The notes beneath the pieces are model-generated. The model did not search any database. It was not told the DNA's origin and worked only from the letters and a program-made list of their open reading frames with translations. This document shows, one piece after another, positions 18,855 through 28,863 of a stretch of 64,000 nucleotides of DNA. Made by a program: the position numbers and the translations under genes. Origin of the DNA: Pseudomonas poae (GTDB taxonomy: Bacteria > Pseudomonadota > Gammaproteobacteria > Pseudomonadales > Pseudomonadaceae); NCBI GenBank assembly GCA_004000515.1, contig CP034537.1, positions 868,001 through 932,000 on the forward strand, given 5' to 3'. The stretch's first letter is position 1, and every line of letters begins with the position of its first letter.

Positions 18855-20228
18855 TCACAAACGCCAGAACAATTCGTGTCGCCGTACCGCCTTGCGGAAA
18901 AATTCGTTCTCGCCATAGGGCGAGCGCGCCCGGCCGGCCAATGCTCGCTGCAACCAGCGACGCACGCGCCGCTTGAAGGGCGGCGCCGGTTGCAGGTCAT
19001 GCATCATGCCCAGTGCCATGGCCTTGTCGCGCTGTTGCGCCAATGTCAGCGGCAGGCTGCAGGGGTGCAGCTCCTGAGTCGCGTCGAACAACGGCGGCAA
19101 GGCGATACCGGTGCCAGCATCGCCCATTGGCCAGCGGTCATTGTCGTGCAGGTGGTTGGCGTAGCCGAGCACGGTGGTCGGCTGCCATTCAAGGCCTTGC
19201 AAGGCTTGCAAAACGGCTTGCTGCGCACACACGTGATCGGGGTGTGGGTCCAGGACCGGATGGGGCAGCACAATGACTTCTGGGCGCGCCATCAACAACA
19301 CGTGGCGCAGGTCGGCCAACAGGTTGTTCCACGTCGGCTGGCCATCGGCATCCGACGGCAACGGGAATGGATTGAACTGACGGAACGGTCGAACGTCCGT
19401 CAGCTCGGCTTCGCGGGAAGCAAAGGGCAAGTCCGGTGCGGCTTGCATCGCCTGCAACTGTAGGCAGAAGTAGCCCAGTTGCACGCAGTGCGCTTGCGGC
19501 ACACCGGCCCAAAGCGGCACGGCAATGCTGTCCCAGGCACGCAGGCGGCCCTTGATACGTGCGGCTTCCACCCCGTTCAGGCCCATCTGCTGGTAATGCT
19601 CGGCTTCAATTTCGCCAGCGGTGAGGGTCACTATCCACGGTTTTTGCGCCTGGCTGTAAAGGCCGAAAGCTGCCAACTCTGCATCGTCGGCATGGGGCGC
19701 GATGACCATCACCCGCTGCTCGCGATAGTCCGGCTGGGTCCAGGCCCACAGGCGAGGCGTACCGAGCAGGCGGCAATGGCGACCACGCAACTGCAGCCCA
19801 CTCAGCTCCAAACCACTGAGGTTCAGGTAACGCAGCCCGTTGACGCCACGCTCGAAGGTTTGCCGGTCGCCCGCAAACTCTACGCTCGGGTCGAGAAAAC
19901 GCCCCAGCCAGGTGCTCTTGAGCTTGATCGCCAGCACCAGCGTTGCGTCCGGCACCGGCAACTGGTCAAGCAGCAAACGCCCGCCTTCAAAGCGCACGCC
20001 GGTAAGCTCGGCATCCGCCGAGAAACGGTATTGATAATCTTCGTTGGGCGCATAAAACAGGTGGTCGGCAAACCAGGCCTCATGGGCAACCCAGGCCAGC
20101 ACCGCCAACACCAGCGGCAACCACCAGGCCACCAGGATGCCAACCAGCACCAGCAACAACACACCGATCATCAGCGCCGCGCGCTTGTTACGCCGATGGC
20201 GCTTGAGCAATTGCTGCTTGCGGGTCAT
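18855..20228 (-). CDS. dnpA: PIG-L family de-N-acetylase with N-terminal membrane anchor
   Basis: A 457-residue protein. A basic N-terminus is followed by two hydrophobic helices (about residues 18-55), a beta-rich middle region, then the PIG-L/LmbE deacetylase domain with zinc-binding APHADDAELAAFG and HPHPDHVCAQQAVL. The family removes acetyl groups from N-acetylhexosamines. In P. aeruginosa the corresponding core-cluster gene dnpA (PA5002) is linked to fluoroquinolone tolerance. Its ATG overlaps the stop of the mig-14-like gene (ATGA). Confidence 0.88.
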   Translation of the reverse strand: MTRKQQLLKRHRRNKRAALMIGVLLLVLVGILVAWWLPLVLAVLAWVAHEAWFADHLFYAPNEDYQYRFSADAELTGVRFEGGRLLLDQLPVPDATLVLAIKLKSTWLGRFLDPSVEFAGDRQTFERGVNGLRYLNLSGLELSGLQLRGRHCRLLGTPRLWAWTQPDYREQRVMVIAPHADDAELAAFGLYSQAQKPWIVTLTAGEIEAEHYQQMGLNGVEAARIKGRLRAWDSIAVPLWAGVPQAHCVQLGYFCLQLQAMQAAPDLPFASREAELTDVRPFRQFNPFPLPSDADGQPTWNNLLADLRHVLLMARPEVIVLPHPVLDPHPDHVCAQQAVLQALQGLEWQPTTVLGYANHLHDNDRWPMGDAGTGIALPPLFDATQELHPCSLPLTLAQQRDKAMALGMMHDLQPAPPFKRRVRRWLQRALAGRARSPYGENEFFRKAVRRHELFWRL

Positions 20229-21120
20229 ACGCACAATACCTGCACGGGGTTGCACCAACGGTCCTTGTATTCGCGATCGGCCCGGCCAAAGGAAAAACGT
20301 AGCGGCTTGCCGGCTTCGCGAGCCAGCTCCCAGGCGCTCTGCGTATTGAGAAAACTCAGCACGCTGCCGGGGCTGAACGCACGGGTTTCAGGATCGACCC
20401 CGCCGTTGACGTACTCCACACTGATCCATTCAGGCGACTCGACGCGGTACACCAACTGAATCGCGATCGGCGCATCGTTAAGGAAAATCACCGAGCCGAT
20501 CAGCCACTCGCGCAGCAGTTCGATCACCTCGGCCAGTCGCTCGGCCCCTGTGGCGACAAAGCCCCAACGGCGCAAAAACAAATCGCAGTAGATACGCGCC
20601 AGTTCAGCGCTGGAAAACTCGCTGACCGGCCGCACCACACCGCCCGCCTCTTCCAGCAAGCGCAGCTCGCGGCGTTGGTTGTAGCGGAATTTCTTCGACA
20701 ATTCTTCCGGCGTGCGCGCCATGGCCAATTGCTCGGCCTGGGGCTTGAGACCGCTGAAACGGCCTTCGTTGAGTACCGACAAGTAACGCGCACGCTGGCG
20801 CAGGGGGCTTGTGCATCAGCGGCGGCAGGCAGGATCACCTCGGCATTGCCCAGGTCGAACAGGCCTTTCTTGCCGCTGCGCTTGAGCACGTCCTTGGACA
20901 GGGCCAGGTCGCGCCCCCAAGTGGCGATGCATGCCTTGAGTTCACCGGCCTGCTCCCAGGCCAGGTAACGCACCGGGATCTGCGCCAGCCCAGCCAGGCG
21001 CTCAATCACCTGCGGATGCGTTGCGACGCTGCCGCCAAAACGCTGCCAGGCCTCACTGTAGGCGGGCGCATCGACGACGGACCAGCCACGCTCGCGCCAG
21101 CCTTGGAATCGATTGAGCAT
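20225..21120 (-). CDS. Mig-14-like protein (GNAT fold), frame broken once
   Basis: About 299 residues resembling Mig-14, a protein tied to antimicrobial peptide resistance in Salmonella and encoded in the LPS core cluster of Pseudomonas. ELSKKFRYNQRRELRLLEEAGG and SPEWISVEYVNGGVDPETRAFSPGS fit the acyltransferase-like fold of FemAB/Mig-14 proteins. The frame breaks in a G5 run (20803-20807): restoring one C on the coding strand gives AQAPLRQRARYLSVLNEG. Start and stop overlap those of wapH (TGATG) and dnpA (ATGA), so the genes are translationally coupled. Confidence 0.83.
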
Positions 21121-22142
21121 CAAGCCCTCGCGGTCAGTTCAATAACGTGTGGCAATTGCCAGAAAGTGTCGCGTACCGCCTGATCCGAGAAACGCGCGTG
21201 CAAACGCTCAGCATCAGCTCGGCGCACTGGCGCTGCTGGTGTTGATCCATCGCGGCCAGGTGCCCCAAGCCTTGGGCCAAGTGCTCGGCATCGCCGAAGG
21301 GGAACAGGATGCCCACGCCTTCGACCACTTCCCGTGCGCCGCCACAAGCGGTAGCCAGCAACGGTACGCCAGCGGCCATGGCTTCCAGCAGCACCATGCC
21401 GAAAGGCTCGTGGTCGGAGCTGAGCGCAAACACGTCAAAGGCACGGAAATAGCGGCGTGCATCCGGGACTTGGCCGAGGAACAGCACCTTGTCGGCAACC
21501 CCCAGCTCGCGGGCCAGCTCCTTGAGGTCCTGCTCCAGACGCCCGGTACCGAGGATTGCCAGGCGGCTGTCGGCGGGCAACTGCGGCAAGGCCAGGGCAA
21601 AACCCTTGAGCAGCGTGGCCTGGTCCTTGTCCGGTGCAGGCGGCCGACATTGCCGACCACCCATTCGTCCGGCGAAAGCCCCAGGGCATCGCGCGCGTCA
21701 TCCTTCGACACTTGCAGGGCCTGCAGGGCCTCGACATCGATGCGGTTGTACAAGGTCGCCGCCGGCCAGTTTGGCAGGCAACGACGGATGTCATCGCGCA
21801 CGGCGTCGGACACACCCAACAGGCTCAGGCGCTTGCGAAAAATCGAGGCAAACAGGCGGCGGCCACGGCGCTGGTAATCACCAAAGGCATGGTGCACGCC
21901 GATCACCCAGTTTGGCGCGGTGCGCAATGCAAAAGCTGAAGTTGGCATGGCAATCTTGCGCACTCGGCGATGGCACCCAGCTTCAGGCCACGAATGGCCT
22001 TGGAGCTGAATTCCATGAACAACCGGCGACCCCGGTGAGGAACACCGTGGTCACCTTGTAACCGGAACCGGCAAACAGGCGCGTACTGCCGCGCGCAGTC
22101 AAGGAACGGCCCGTCATAGCCGTGGCAGAACTGCAGGACGTG
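21120..22142 (-). pseudogene. wapH: Glycosyltransferase WapH, disrupted as read
   Basis: A family 4 glycosyltransferase of the LPS outer core. Recognisable pieces, in order, are HVLQFCHGYDGPFLDCARQY, LFAGSGYKVTTVFLTGVA, SSKAIRGLKLGAIAE, FSFCIAHRA, VIGVHHAFGDYQRRGRRLFA, GLSPDEWVVGNVGRLH, and the E-x7-E region SSDHEPFGMVLLEAMAAG. They lie in several frames. Two breaks are simple one-base losses (near 21208 and 21633). Between 21.9 and 22.1 kb, coding segments also seem to be missing, and no start codon is seen before HVLQF. Either the gene is degraded or the assembly is wrong here. Gene order matches PA5004. Confidence 0.75.
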
Positions 22143-22145
22143 GCG

Positions 22146-23651
22146 TTCACCGATCGCGTCATAAGGGTCCACGCCGTCTTTGACGACCAGGATGTCTTCC
22201 ATGATCAGGTACTGCAGGTCGGAGCCGAAGAACATGTTCAACGCGTCTGTCGGCGAGCAGATCATCGCTTCGCACGACGGTTGAGCGAGGTGTTCAGCGA
22301 CACGCCGTTGCCGGTCAACACTTCCAGCTCTTTCATCATGTCGTAGTAGCGCGGGTTGTACTCGCGCTTGAGTACCTGGGCGCGGGAGGTGCCATCTTCA
22401 TGGACCACTTCCGGCACACGGGTCTTCCACTCTTCCGACACTTCAAAGGTGAAGGTCATGAACGGCGCCGGGTGATCGGCGCGGTGCGCAATCCAGCGCT
22501 CGCGGAACTTGATCTGCGGTCAGCCACGGGCCGAGGTAGACGTGTTCCATCTTCTCGACCGGTACGCCACGGGCGTGGGACACGTAGGCTGCAGCGCCCA
22601 CTGCGGTGCCTGCATCGCCGGAAGCTGGCTGTACGAAAAGCTCTTTGACGTCATCGCGGGCAATGATCTTCTGGTTCAGCTTCACGTTCAACGCGCAGCC
22701 ACCGGCGAAGGCCAGCTTGCCGGTGTCCTTGAGGATGTCGCCCAGGTAGTGGTCGATCATCTGCAGGGCCAGTTTCTCGAACAGCGCTTGCATGCTGGCG
22801 GCGTAGTGGATGTACGGCTCGTCGGCGATGTCGCCTTCGCGTTTCGGGCCCAGCCACTCGATCAGTTTTGGCGAGAAGTAGAACCCCTTGCCTTTCTCTT
22901 TATAGCGGCGCAGGCCGATAACGTTGGCGTAGTCGGTGTTGATCACCAACTCGCCGTTTTCAAAGGAGGCCAGGCGCGAGAAATCGTATTTGCTGGCGTC
23001 GCCGTAAGGCGCCATGCCCATGACCTTGAACTCACCGTCGAGCATCTCGAAACCGAGGAACTCGGTGATGGCACCGTACAGGCCACCCAGGGAGTCTGGA
23101 TCGTAGAATTCCTTGATCTTGTGGATCTTGCCGTTCTCGCCGTAGCCGAAGAACGTAGTGGCATACTCACCTTTACCGTCGATGCCGAGGATCGCGGTTT
23201 TCTCCTGGAAGCCGGAGCAGTGGTAGGCGCTGGAAGCGTGGGCCAAGTGGTGTTCAACCGGTTCGATCTTGATTTTCTTCGGATCGAAGCCCAGTTGCTC
23301 CAGGCACCAGACGATCTTGTTGCGATAGCGCTTGTAGCGACGGTTGCCCATCAGGATCGCGTCGAGGGCGCGGTCCGGGGCGTACCAGTAACGCTTGGCG
23401 TAGTGCCAGCGCGCCTCGCCGAACAGGCTGATCGGGGCGAACGGGATCGCCACAACGTCAACGTCGGAAGGCTTGATGCCGGCCTGCTCCAGGCAGAACT
23501 TCGCCGATTCGTAGGGCATGCGGTTCTTTGCATGTTTGTCGCGTACGAAGCGCTCTTCTTCGGCGGCCGCGATCAGCTTGCCGTCGATGTACAAGGCTGC
23601 GGAAGGATCATGGCTAAGGGCGCCGGACAGGCCAAGAATCGTCAATGCCAC
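22146..23651 (-). pseudogene. wapO: Carbamoyltransferase (NodU/HypF-type) WapO, disrupted as read
   Basis: This family uses carbamoyl phosphate to carbamoylate sugars; in P. aeruginosa the enzyme acts on core heptose. The first 385 residues are intact: GLSGALSHDPSAALYIDG, HHLAHASSAYHCSGF and FAGGCALNVKLNQKI are hallmark motifs. After VYLGP about 60-80 expected residues are absent; the sequence jumps to QIKFRERW, then DHPAPFMTFTFEVSEEW. One more base is lost near 22273 (SLNRR then GEAMICSPTDALNMFFGS). The start is GTG 23651 behind AGAGG. An 18-base inverted repeat at 23708-23725 lies upstream. The missing segment is either a real deletion or an assembly fault. Confidence 0.8.
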
Positions 23652-23917
23652 AGGGGTCTAGCCTCTTTTAGTCTGCATGCAGGCGGGTCGCGCCTGAAAA
23701 AGTGTGCTTCCTGCCTGGGCAGGAAACAGCTAAAGGGCAGGATTATAGCGTAAACAGGCGCAGGGATGATCTAGTGAAAGTGATGACGCGTTGCCAGCGG
23801 GTCTTTTGACCTACGACTGATGAACAGGCCGCTCAGGCGCAAAGGGCAAGGCTCATGCGCGGCATGGCGGGCTATGCTGGAGCGGTATCTATGATCGACT
23901 GGATCACCAATAGATGC

Positions 23918-24220
23918 TCAGGTTGCCGTCTTTTCCTGGCGATAAAGGGTGTAGGGCAGTACAAACGTGTCAGCCGCCCCAGACATGGCCAGATCCAGCA
24001 GCACCAGCGGCACCAGTACTCCGGTGTAATCGGGAGGCGCATTCAGCAGGCAAAAATCAAACGCCAGGCCGCTGTAGACCCTCGGAATGGACTGACAATA
24101 GGTTTGTTGCTTGCGCAGTTGACGGGTAGCGGCAATATCTTCGCGAAACACCGTATTGAGTGTGCCGCAGCCACTGACCAGTGAAATCACCCCCAGTACC
24201 GCCAGCTTTTTAATCTGCAT
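23918..24220 (-). CDS. YceK/YidQ-family small lipoprotein
   Basis: A 100-residue lipoprotein. The signal peptide MQIKKLAVLGVISLVSGCG ends in the lipobox VSGC. The mature part PRVYSGLAFDFCLL followed by LVLLDLAMSGAADTFVLPYTL is characteristic of YceK/YidQ (DUF1375) proteins. ATG 24220 has a strong GGAGG upstream. Function unknown; it is divergent from the TonB receptor. Confidence 0.85.
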   Translation of the reverse strand: MQIKKLAVLGVISLVSGCGTLNTVFREDIAATRQLRKQQTYCQSIPRVYSGLAFDFCLLNAPPDYTGVLVPLVLLDLAMSGAADTFVLPYTLYRQEKTAT

Positions 24221-24395
24221 GGTGAGCCTCCAGAAAATCGTTCGCCACGCTACCACCCGCCCATTCGTCGATTCAGCCCAGACACACCGACACGTCACGT
24301 GGGAAGAATCCGAAATGGTAAAAAATCACCAAGTCACTAAACTCGCGCCCCTTTGCGCGTTTATCTCCTAGCGCGCCACGGATTTCGGCTGACTC

Positions 24396-26516
24396 ATGAA
24401 TACCTTCACTCGCTTTACTCTTTTACTTCCAGGACTGCTCGCGCTGAACGATGCCGCATCAGCCGATGACGCAACGCTGACCCTCGATCCCAGCGTCGTC
24501 ACCGGCTCACGCAGCGCCAGCCCAACTTTCGACCTGCCCTATTCGGTCGACAGCATCAGCCGCGAGCAGATCAGCGACGGCCAACTCGGTATCAACGCCT
24601 CTGAAGCGCTGTCCCGCGTGCCCGGCCTGGTGGTGCAGAACCGCCAGAACTATGCGCAGGACTTGCAGATTTCCTCCCGTGGCTTCGGCGCCCGTTCGGC
24701 CTTTGGCGTACGCGGTATCAAGCTGATTGCCGACGGCATCCCCGCCAGCACCCCGGACGGCCAGGGCCAGGCGGCCACCTTCAACCTCGACACCGCCGAG
24801 CGCATCGAAGTACTGCGCGGCCCGGCCGCCACCTTGTATGGCAGCAACGCGGGCGGCGTAATCCAGATGTTCTCCCGCGACGGCGAAGGCCCGCCGCGTA
24901 TCGGCGCCGAAACGCTGGTGGGCAGCGATGGCATGAGCAAGAACCACCTGACCGCCGAAGGTGCCGCCAATGGGGCGGGCTTCGTGCTCGATGCCTCGCG
25001 CATGGACACCGACGGCTATCGCGACCACAGCAGTGCGCGGCGCGACCAGACCTTTGCCAAGCTCAACTTCCAGCCGGATGACGACAGCAAGCTGGCGCTG
25101 ATCTACAGCAGCCTGGAGCAGAACGGCACGCAGGACCCGCTGGGGCAGTCGTGGGATGCGTACAAGGCTGATCCGCGCTCGGTGAGCAGTAGCGCCCTAA
25201 CGTACAACACGCGCAAAAGCATCGATCACCAACAACTGGGGACGAATTACGAGCGGTACTTCGGCGATGCAACGTTGCAAGTGAATGCGTATACGGGGCG
25301 GCGGAGCGTGATTCAGTACTTGTCGATTCCCGACAAGTTCGCCAGTGGTGTCACCAACCCAGCCAACGCGCGCGGCGGCGTGGTGGCCTTCGACCGCAAG
25401 TTCTACGGCGGCTCCGTGCATTGGCTGCAACCCATCACCAGCGCTCCGGGCGACCTGACCCTGATCGCCGGCCTCGACTACGACCGCAGCGAGGATGATC
25501 GCCAAGGCTATTCCAACACCGTTAACGGCGTGCACGGCATCAAAGGCGCGTTGGGACGCGATGAAATCGACACCGCCACCAGCCTCGACCCGTTCGTACA
25601 AGCCAACTGGCTGTTGGGCGACTGGACCCTGCAAGCTGGCCTGCGCCACAGCACCATGAAGATGGACGTGGACGACCACTTCATCACCAACGTCGACGGC
25701 GACGACAGCGGCAGTAAGACCTACCAGAAGAACACCCCGTCTGTCAGCGTGATGTACGCGTTCACGCCCGACTTGCATGGCTATGTGAGCGCGGGCAAAG
25801 GCTTCGAGACTCCGACGCAAGCAGAGTCGGCGTACTCCAGCACGAGCAATGGTTTCAACTTCTCGCTCAAACCATCGGTCAGCACACAGTACGAAGTGGG
25901 CTTGAAAGCCCGTGTCGGCCAGGACACCCGCATCAATGCGGCAGTATTCCAGATCACCACCGAAGACGAACTAGTGGTCAGCCAATCCAACGGTGGTCGC
26001 ACTACCTACCAAAACGCCGGCCGCACCCTGCGTCGCGGCTTCGAACTGGGCATCGAAAGCGAACTCAGCGAACAGTGGAGCACGAACCTCGCCTACACCC
26101 GCCTGCAAGCCACCTACGACAGCGACTTCACTAACAGTGGAAAGGCTATCGAGAAGGGCAACTATCTCCCCGGCGTCCCGCAAACCACGCTGTTCGCCGA
26201 ACTCAACTGGAAGCCCCGCGACTGGGTCAGCACAGCCATCGAAGGCATGTACCGCAGCAAGGTCTACGTCGAAGACACCAACAGTGAGCGCGCCGCACCG
26301 GCCTACAGCGTGTTCAACTGGCGCGCACGCTTCGAACAGAAGGTCGAGCACTGGACCTTCCACCAGACCCTGCGCCTGGATAACCTGCTGGACCGCCAGT
26401 ACGTGGGTTCAGTGATCGTCGGCGACAGCAACAACCGCTACTACGAAGCCGCACCGGGCCGCTCGTGGTACGCCGGCGCTGGCGCCGAATACACTTTTAG
26501 GCCACCACATTTTTGA
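24396..26516 (+). CDS. TonB-dependent outer membrane receptor, PqqU/YncD-like
   Basis: A 706-residue receptor: signal peptide to about residue 23, plug domain, then a 22-strand barrel ending in a terminal Phe. It resembles E. coli YncD (PqqU), the pyrroloquinoline quinone (PQQ) receptor: RQNYAQDLQISSRGFGARS, the plug segment ADGIPASTPDGQGQ, the barrel segments GYRDHSSARRDQ, GKGFETPT and GFNFSLKPS, and the end RQYVGSVIVGDSNNRYYE are as I recall them in YncD. I see no separate N-terminal signalling domain. PQQ as ligand is inferred from resemblance; a ferric chelate cannot be excluded. It is followed after 40 bp by a lipoprotein gene. Confidence 0.85.
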   Translation: MNTFTRFTLLLPGLLALNDAASADDATLTLDPSVVTGSRSASPTFDLPYSVDSISREQISDGQLGINASEALSRVPGLVVQNRQNYAQDLQISSRGFGARSAFGVRGIKLIADGIPASTPDGQGQAATFNLDTAERIEVLRGPAATLYGSNAGGVIQMFSRDGEGPPRIGAETLVGSDGMSKNHLTAEGAANGAGFVLDASRMDTDGYRDHSSARRDQTFAKLNFQPDDDSKLALIYSSLEQNGTQDPLGQSWDAYKADPRSVSSSALTYNTRKSIDHQQLGTNYERYFGDATLQVNAYTGRRSVIQYLSIPDKFASGVTNPANARGGVVAFDRKFYGGSVHWLQPITSAPGDLTLIAGLDYDRSEDDRQGYSNTVNGVHGIKGALGRDEIDTATSLDPFVQANWLLGDWTLQAGLRHSTMKMDVDDHFITNVDGDDSGSKTYQKNTPSVSVMYAFTPDLHGYVSAGKGFETPTQAESAYSSTSNGFNFSLKPSVSTQYEVGLKARVGQDTRINAAVFQITTEDELVVSQSNGGRTTYQNAGRTLRRGFELGIESELSEQWSTNLAYTRLQATYDSDFTNSGKAIEKGNYLPGVPQTTLFAELNWKPRDWVSTAIEGMYRSKVYVEDTNSERAAPAYSVFNWRARFEQKVEHWTFHQTLRLDNLLDRQYVGSVIVGDSNNRYYEAAPGRSWYAGAGAEYTFRPPHF

Positions 26517-26556
26517 CCGAGTTGGACGGCCATCCATCTTTGAGCAAGGAACGCAT

Positions 26557-27930
26557 ATGAAACGCCTCGCAATTGTCCTCGCCCTCGGCCTGCTCGGTGG
26601 CTGCAGCCTCAAACCGGTCAAGAGCGGCCCCGAATTCGGTGAAGTGCTCAAGCAACCACCCTTGGCCGACTCGATCCTGCGCGACGGCGACCAACTCAGC
26701 TACCAGGTCCACCTGACGACAAGCAAAGGCTCCAACGTGCCGGATATCGCCCAGGTCCGGGCTTCTTGCGCCACTCCAGAGGCGAGCCTGTTATTTCTGG
26801 AATCGCCCGGCTCCCTCGCGGCGAACGGTCAGCCCGTACGCTTTACCGTGATGCGCACTTTCGCGCCAGAGGCGGTGGGTTATCTCAAGCAGAACAGCGG
26901 TTTTATCGATGCCTGCGCCACGACGCCGCGCCCCGACTGGCGGCTTGCCAACGGCACAGCCAGCGGGCGCCAGGGGCTGATCGACCGTGCCAGTCTCAAG
27001 CCCGTGGGTGACAGCGTGCACGTGTGGGCTGCGGTGGATGAGCCGTTCATCCTGACCAACAAACTCAAGAAGATGCCCTACGCCCAGACACGCATGCATT
27101 GGCAGGTCAATTGCAGCCGCAAGACCTACCGCACCCTGGCCACGTTCGGCCTGAACGAGAACAACGTGGTGACCTTCGGCAACATCGAAAACGCGCCCCA
27201 GGACCAGCCGTTCAACAGCGCAGAAACCGATACCCAAACCCTGCTCAACGCCGCTTGCTCGCCCACGCTCGCGCAGATGCCCACCGCAACAGCGCGCACC
27301 AAGTCCGAACAAATACTGACGCCTGCCCCGCTTTCGGCAGACATTGAACAGGCGACCCACGCCCTGGGCATGCCAACCCCCAGCAAGACATTCCGCCATC
27401 TGGTGCAAAAACGCGACATGGGTTACGGCCCGATGCAGATCGACCTCTACCTCGAGCCCAAGGCGCAGAGCGGCCAATTCACTATCCGCAACGTCACCCA
27501 GTACTCGACCTACACCACCACTACATGGCGAGGGCTGTTCAACCTGACGTTTCAGAGCCAATACAAGATGGACGGGATCAATGTCTCGTCCGCCAGCCAT
27601 CTCCAGCAACTGAGCTTTATCGGCGACTGGCAGCAAATGCCGGTGGGCGCGACGCTGGGCTACAGCACCGTGGAGATGAACCGCACCACCACCCAGGAAG
27701 ATCGCGCGCTGATCCGCAACACCCGCTGCGTGGTGAAACGCGAACTGCCCGCCAGCAAGCTCAACAGCGCGCTGACCGGAACGGCCAAAGAGTTGAGTTG
27801 CACCACGACCGGTGAGAAATACAGTGCCACCAGCAGCGAACTGTACCTGCAAGACTATGGGTATTTCTTCACCCGCCAAAGCGACAGCGCGACCACCAAA
27901 ATGCGCTACACCTTGGAGAAGGCCGAATAA
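26557..27930 (+). CDS. Lipoprotein of unknown function, next to the TonB receptor
   Basis: A 457-residue protein that I do not recognise. MKRLAIVLALGLLGGCS is a clear lipoprotein signal with lipobox LGGC. The rest is hydrophilic and soluble-looking, rich in Thr, Ser and Gln, with four or more cysteines (such as RASCATPEA, DACATTPRP, VNCSRKTY, AACSPTLA) that could pair in the periplasm. An AAGGA site precedes the ATG, and it lies only 40 bp after the TonB receptor, so the pair is probably one operon. The two 3' ends with the ABC permease gene are 6 bp apart. Confidence 0.85.
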   Translation: MKRLAIVLALGLLGGCSLKPVKSGPEFGEVLKQPPLADSILRDGDQLSYQVHLTTSKGSNVPDIAQVRASCATPEASLLFLESPGSLAANGQPVRFTVMRTFAPEAVGYLKQNSGFIDACATTPRPDWRLANGTASGRQGLIDRASLKPVGDSVHVWAAVDEPFILTNKLKKMPYAQTRMHWQVNCSRKTYRTLATFGLNENNVVTFGNIENAPQDQPFNSAETDTQTLLNAACSPTLAQMPTATARTKSEQILTPAPLSADIEQATHALGMPTPSKTFRHLVQKRDMGYGPMQIDLYLEPKAQSGQFTIRNVTQYSTYTTTTWRGLFNLTFQSQYKMDGINVSSASHLQQLSFIGDWQQMPVGATLGYSTVEMNRTTTQEDRALIRNTRCVVKRELPASKLNSALTGTAKELSCTTTGEKYSATSSELYLQDYGYFFTRQSDSATTKMRYTLEKAE

Positions 27931-27936
27931 CTCCGG

Positions 27937-28863
27937 TCAATGGCGCTCCAGCACGCGCCGACTGGCAAAGCTGAAGGTCAACACCACAAAAATCAGCACG
28001 CCGGTCGCCACCTGCTGCCAGTAGAAGTTCCAGCCGATCAGCAGCAGGCCGTTGGCAATCACGTTGATAAACAGCACGCCCAACAGGGTCCCGGGAATAT
28101 TCGCCCGGCCCTGTCGGCTCAAGGTGGTGCCGATAAACACCGCGCCAATCGCATTGAGCAAAAACGCGTTACCGGAAAGCGGCACGTAGGCGCTCACCGT
28201 CGAGCTGAGCAACACCCCCGCCACCCCGCACGCCAACGCGGTCGCCAGCGCCACCACGGTGACGATGCGCCGCACCGACAACCCTGAGTAATACGCCAGC
28301 AGCGGCTGGGTGCCTTGAGCCAATAACTCACGGCCCAAACGGCCGCGCGCAAGGGCCAGGCCATAGAACAGCGCCAACCCCAAGACGATCAACAACGGCG
28401 TGAGCCCGGTCAGTTCCGGTTTCAAGCCTTGGGCGATATAGATCGGTTGGCCGCCATCCGAGAGCAATTGTTGCGCACTGGTGCCGATGAACAGGGTGCC
28501 CAAGGTGGCGAGGAACGGGCTGATCCGCAGCCCGGCGATCAGCCCCGCATTCACCACACCCACCAGCAACGCGGCAACCAGCGCGCCCGTGGCAGCGAAT
28601 GCCCAGCCATGCCCGCCATTGAGCAGCACCACAAAACTGAAGCTGGCGAAATCCAGCGCCGTGCCCACCGACAGGTCGATGCCGCCGGCCGCCACCGCAT
28701 AGGTCATGCCGATGGCGACAATCGCCAGCAACACGAAGTTGTTCAGCACCAGGCTTTTCAGGTTGCCGCTGCTGAGGAACCCCGGCGCCTGCACGGCAAA
28801 CACCACGACGATCAGCACAAACACCAACGGCAAGGTCAGCGGCAACAACGCGCGCGGATTCAT
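27937..28863 (-). CDS. Ribose/sugar-type ABC transporter permease (second)
   Basis: A 308-residue RbsC-family inner-membrane permease with about 8-10 helices. AAGGIDLSVGTALDFAS is the conserved BPD_transp_2 motif and GAVFIGTTLSRQGRANIPGTLLGV the cytoplasmic coupling region. I use ATG 28863, which overlaps the stop of the preceding permease (TGATG); the open frame upstream of it is only a shadow. It is the last gene of the four-gene importer. Substrate not evident. Confidence 0.9.
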   Translation of the reverse strand: MNPRALLPLTLPLVFVLIVVVFAVQAPGFLSSGNLKSLVLNNFVLLAIVAIGMTYAVAAGGIDLSVGTALDFASFSFVVLLNGGHGWAFAATGALVAALLVGVVNAGLIAGLRISPFLATLGTLFIGTSAQQLLSDGGQPIYIAQGLKPELTGLTPLLIVLGLALFYGLALARGRLGRELLAQGTQPLLAYYSGLSVRRIVTVVALATALACGVAGVLLSSTVSAYVPLSGNAFLLNAIGAVFIGTTLSRQGRANIPGTLLGVLFINVIANGLLLIGWNFYWQQVATGVLIFVVLTFSFASRRVLERH

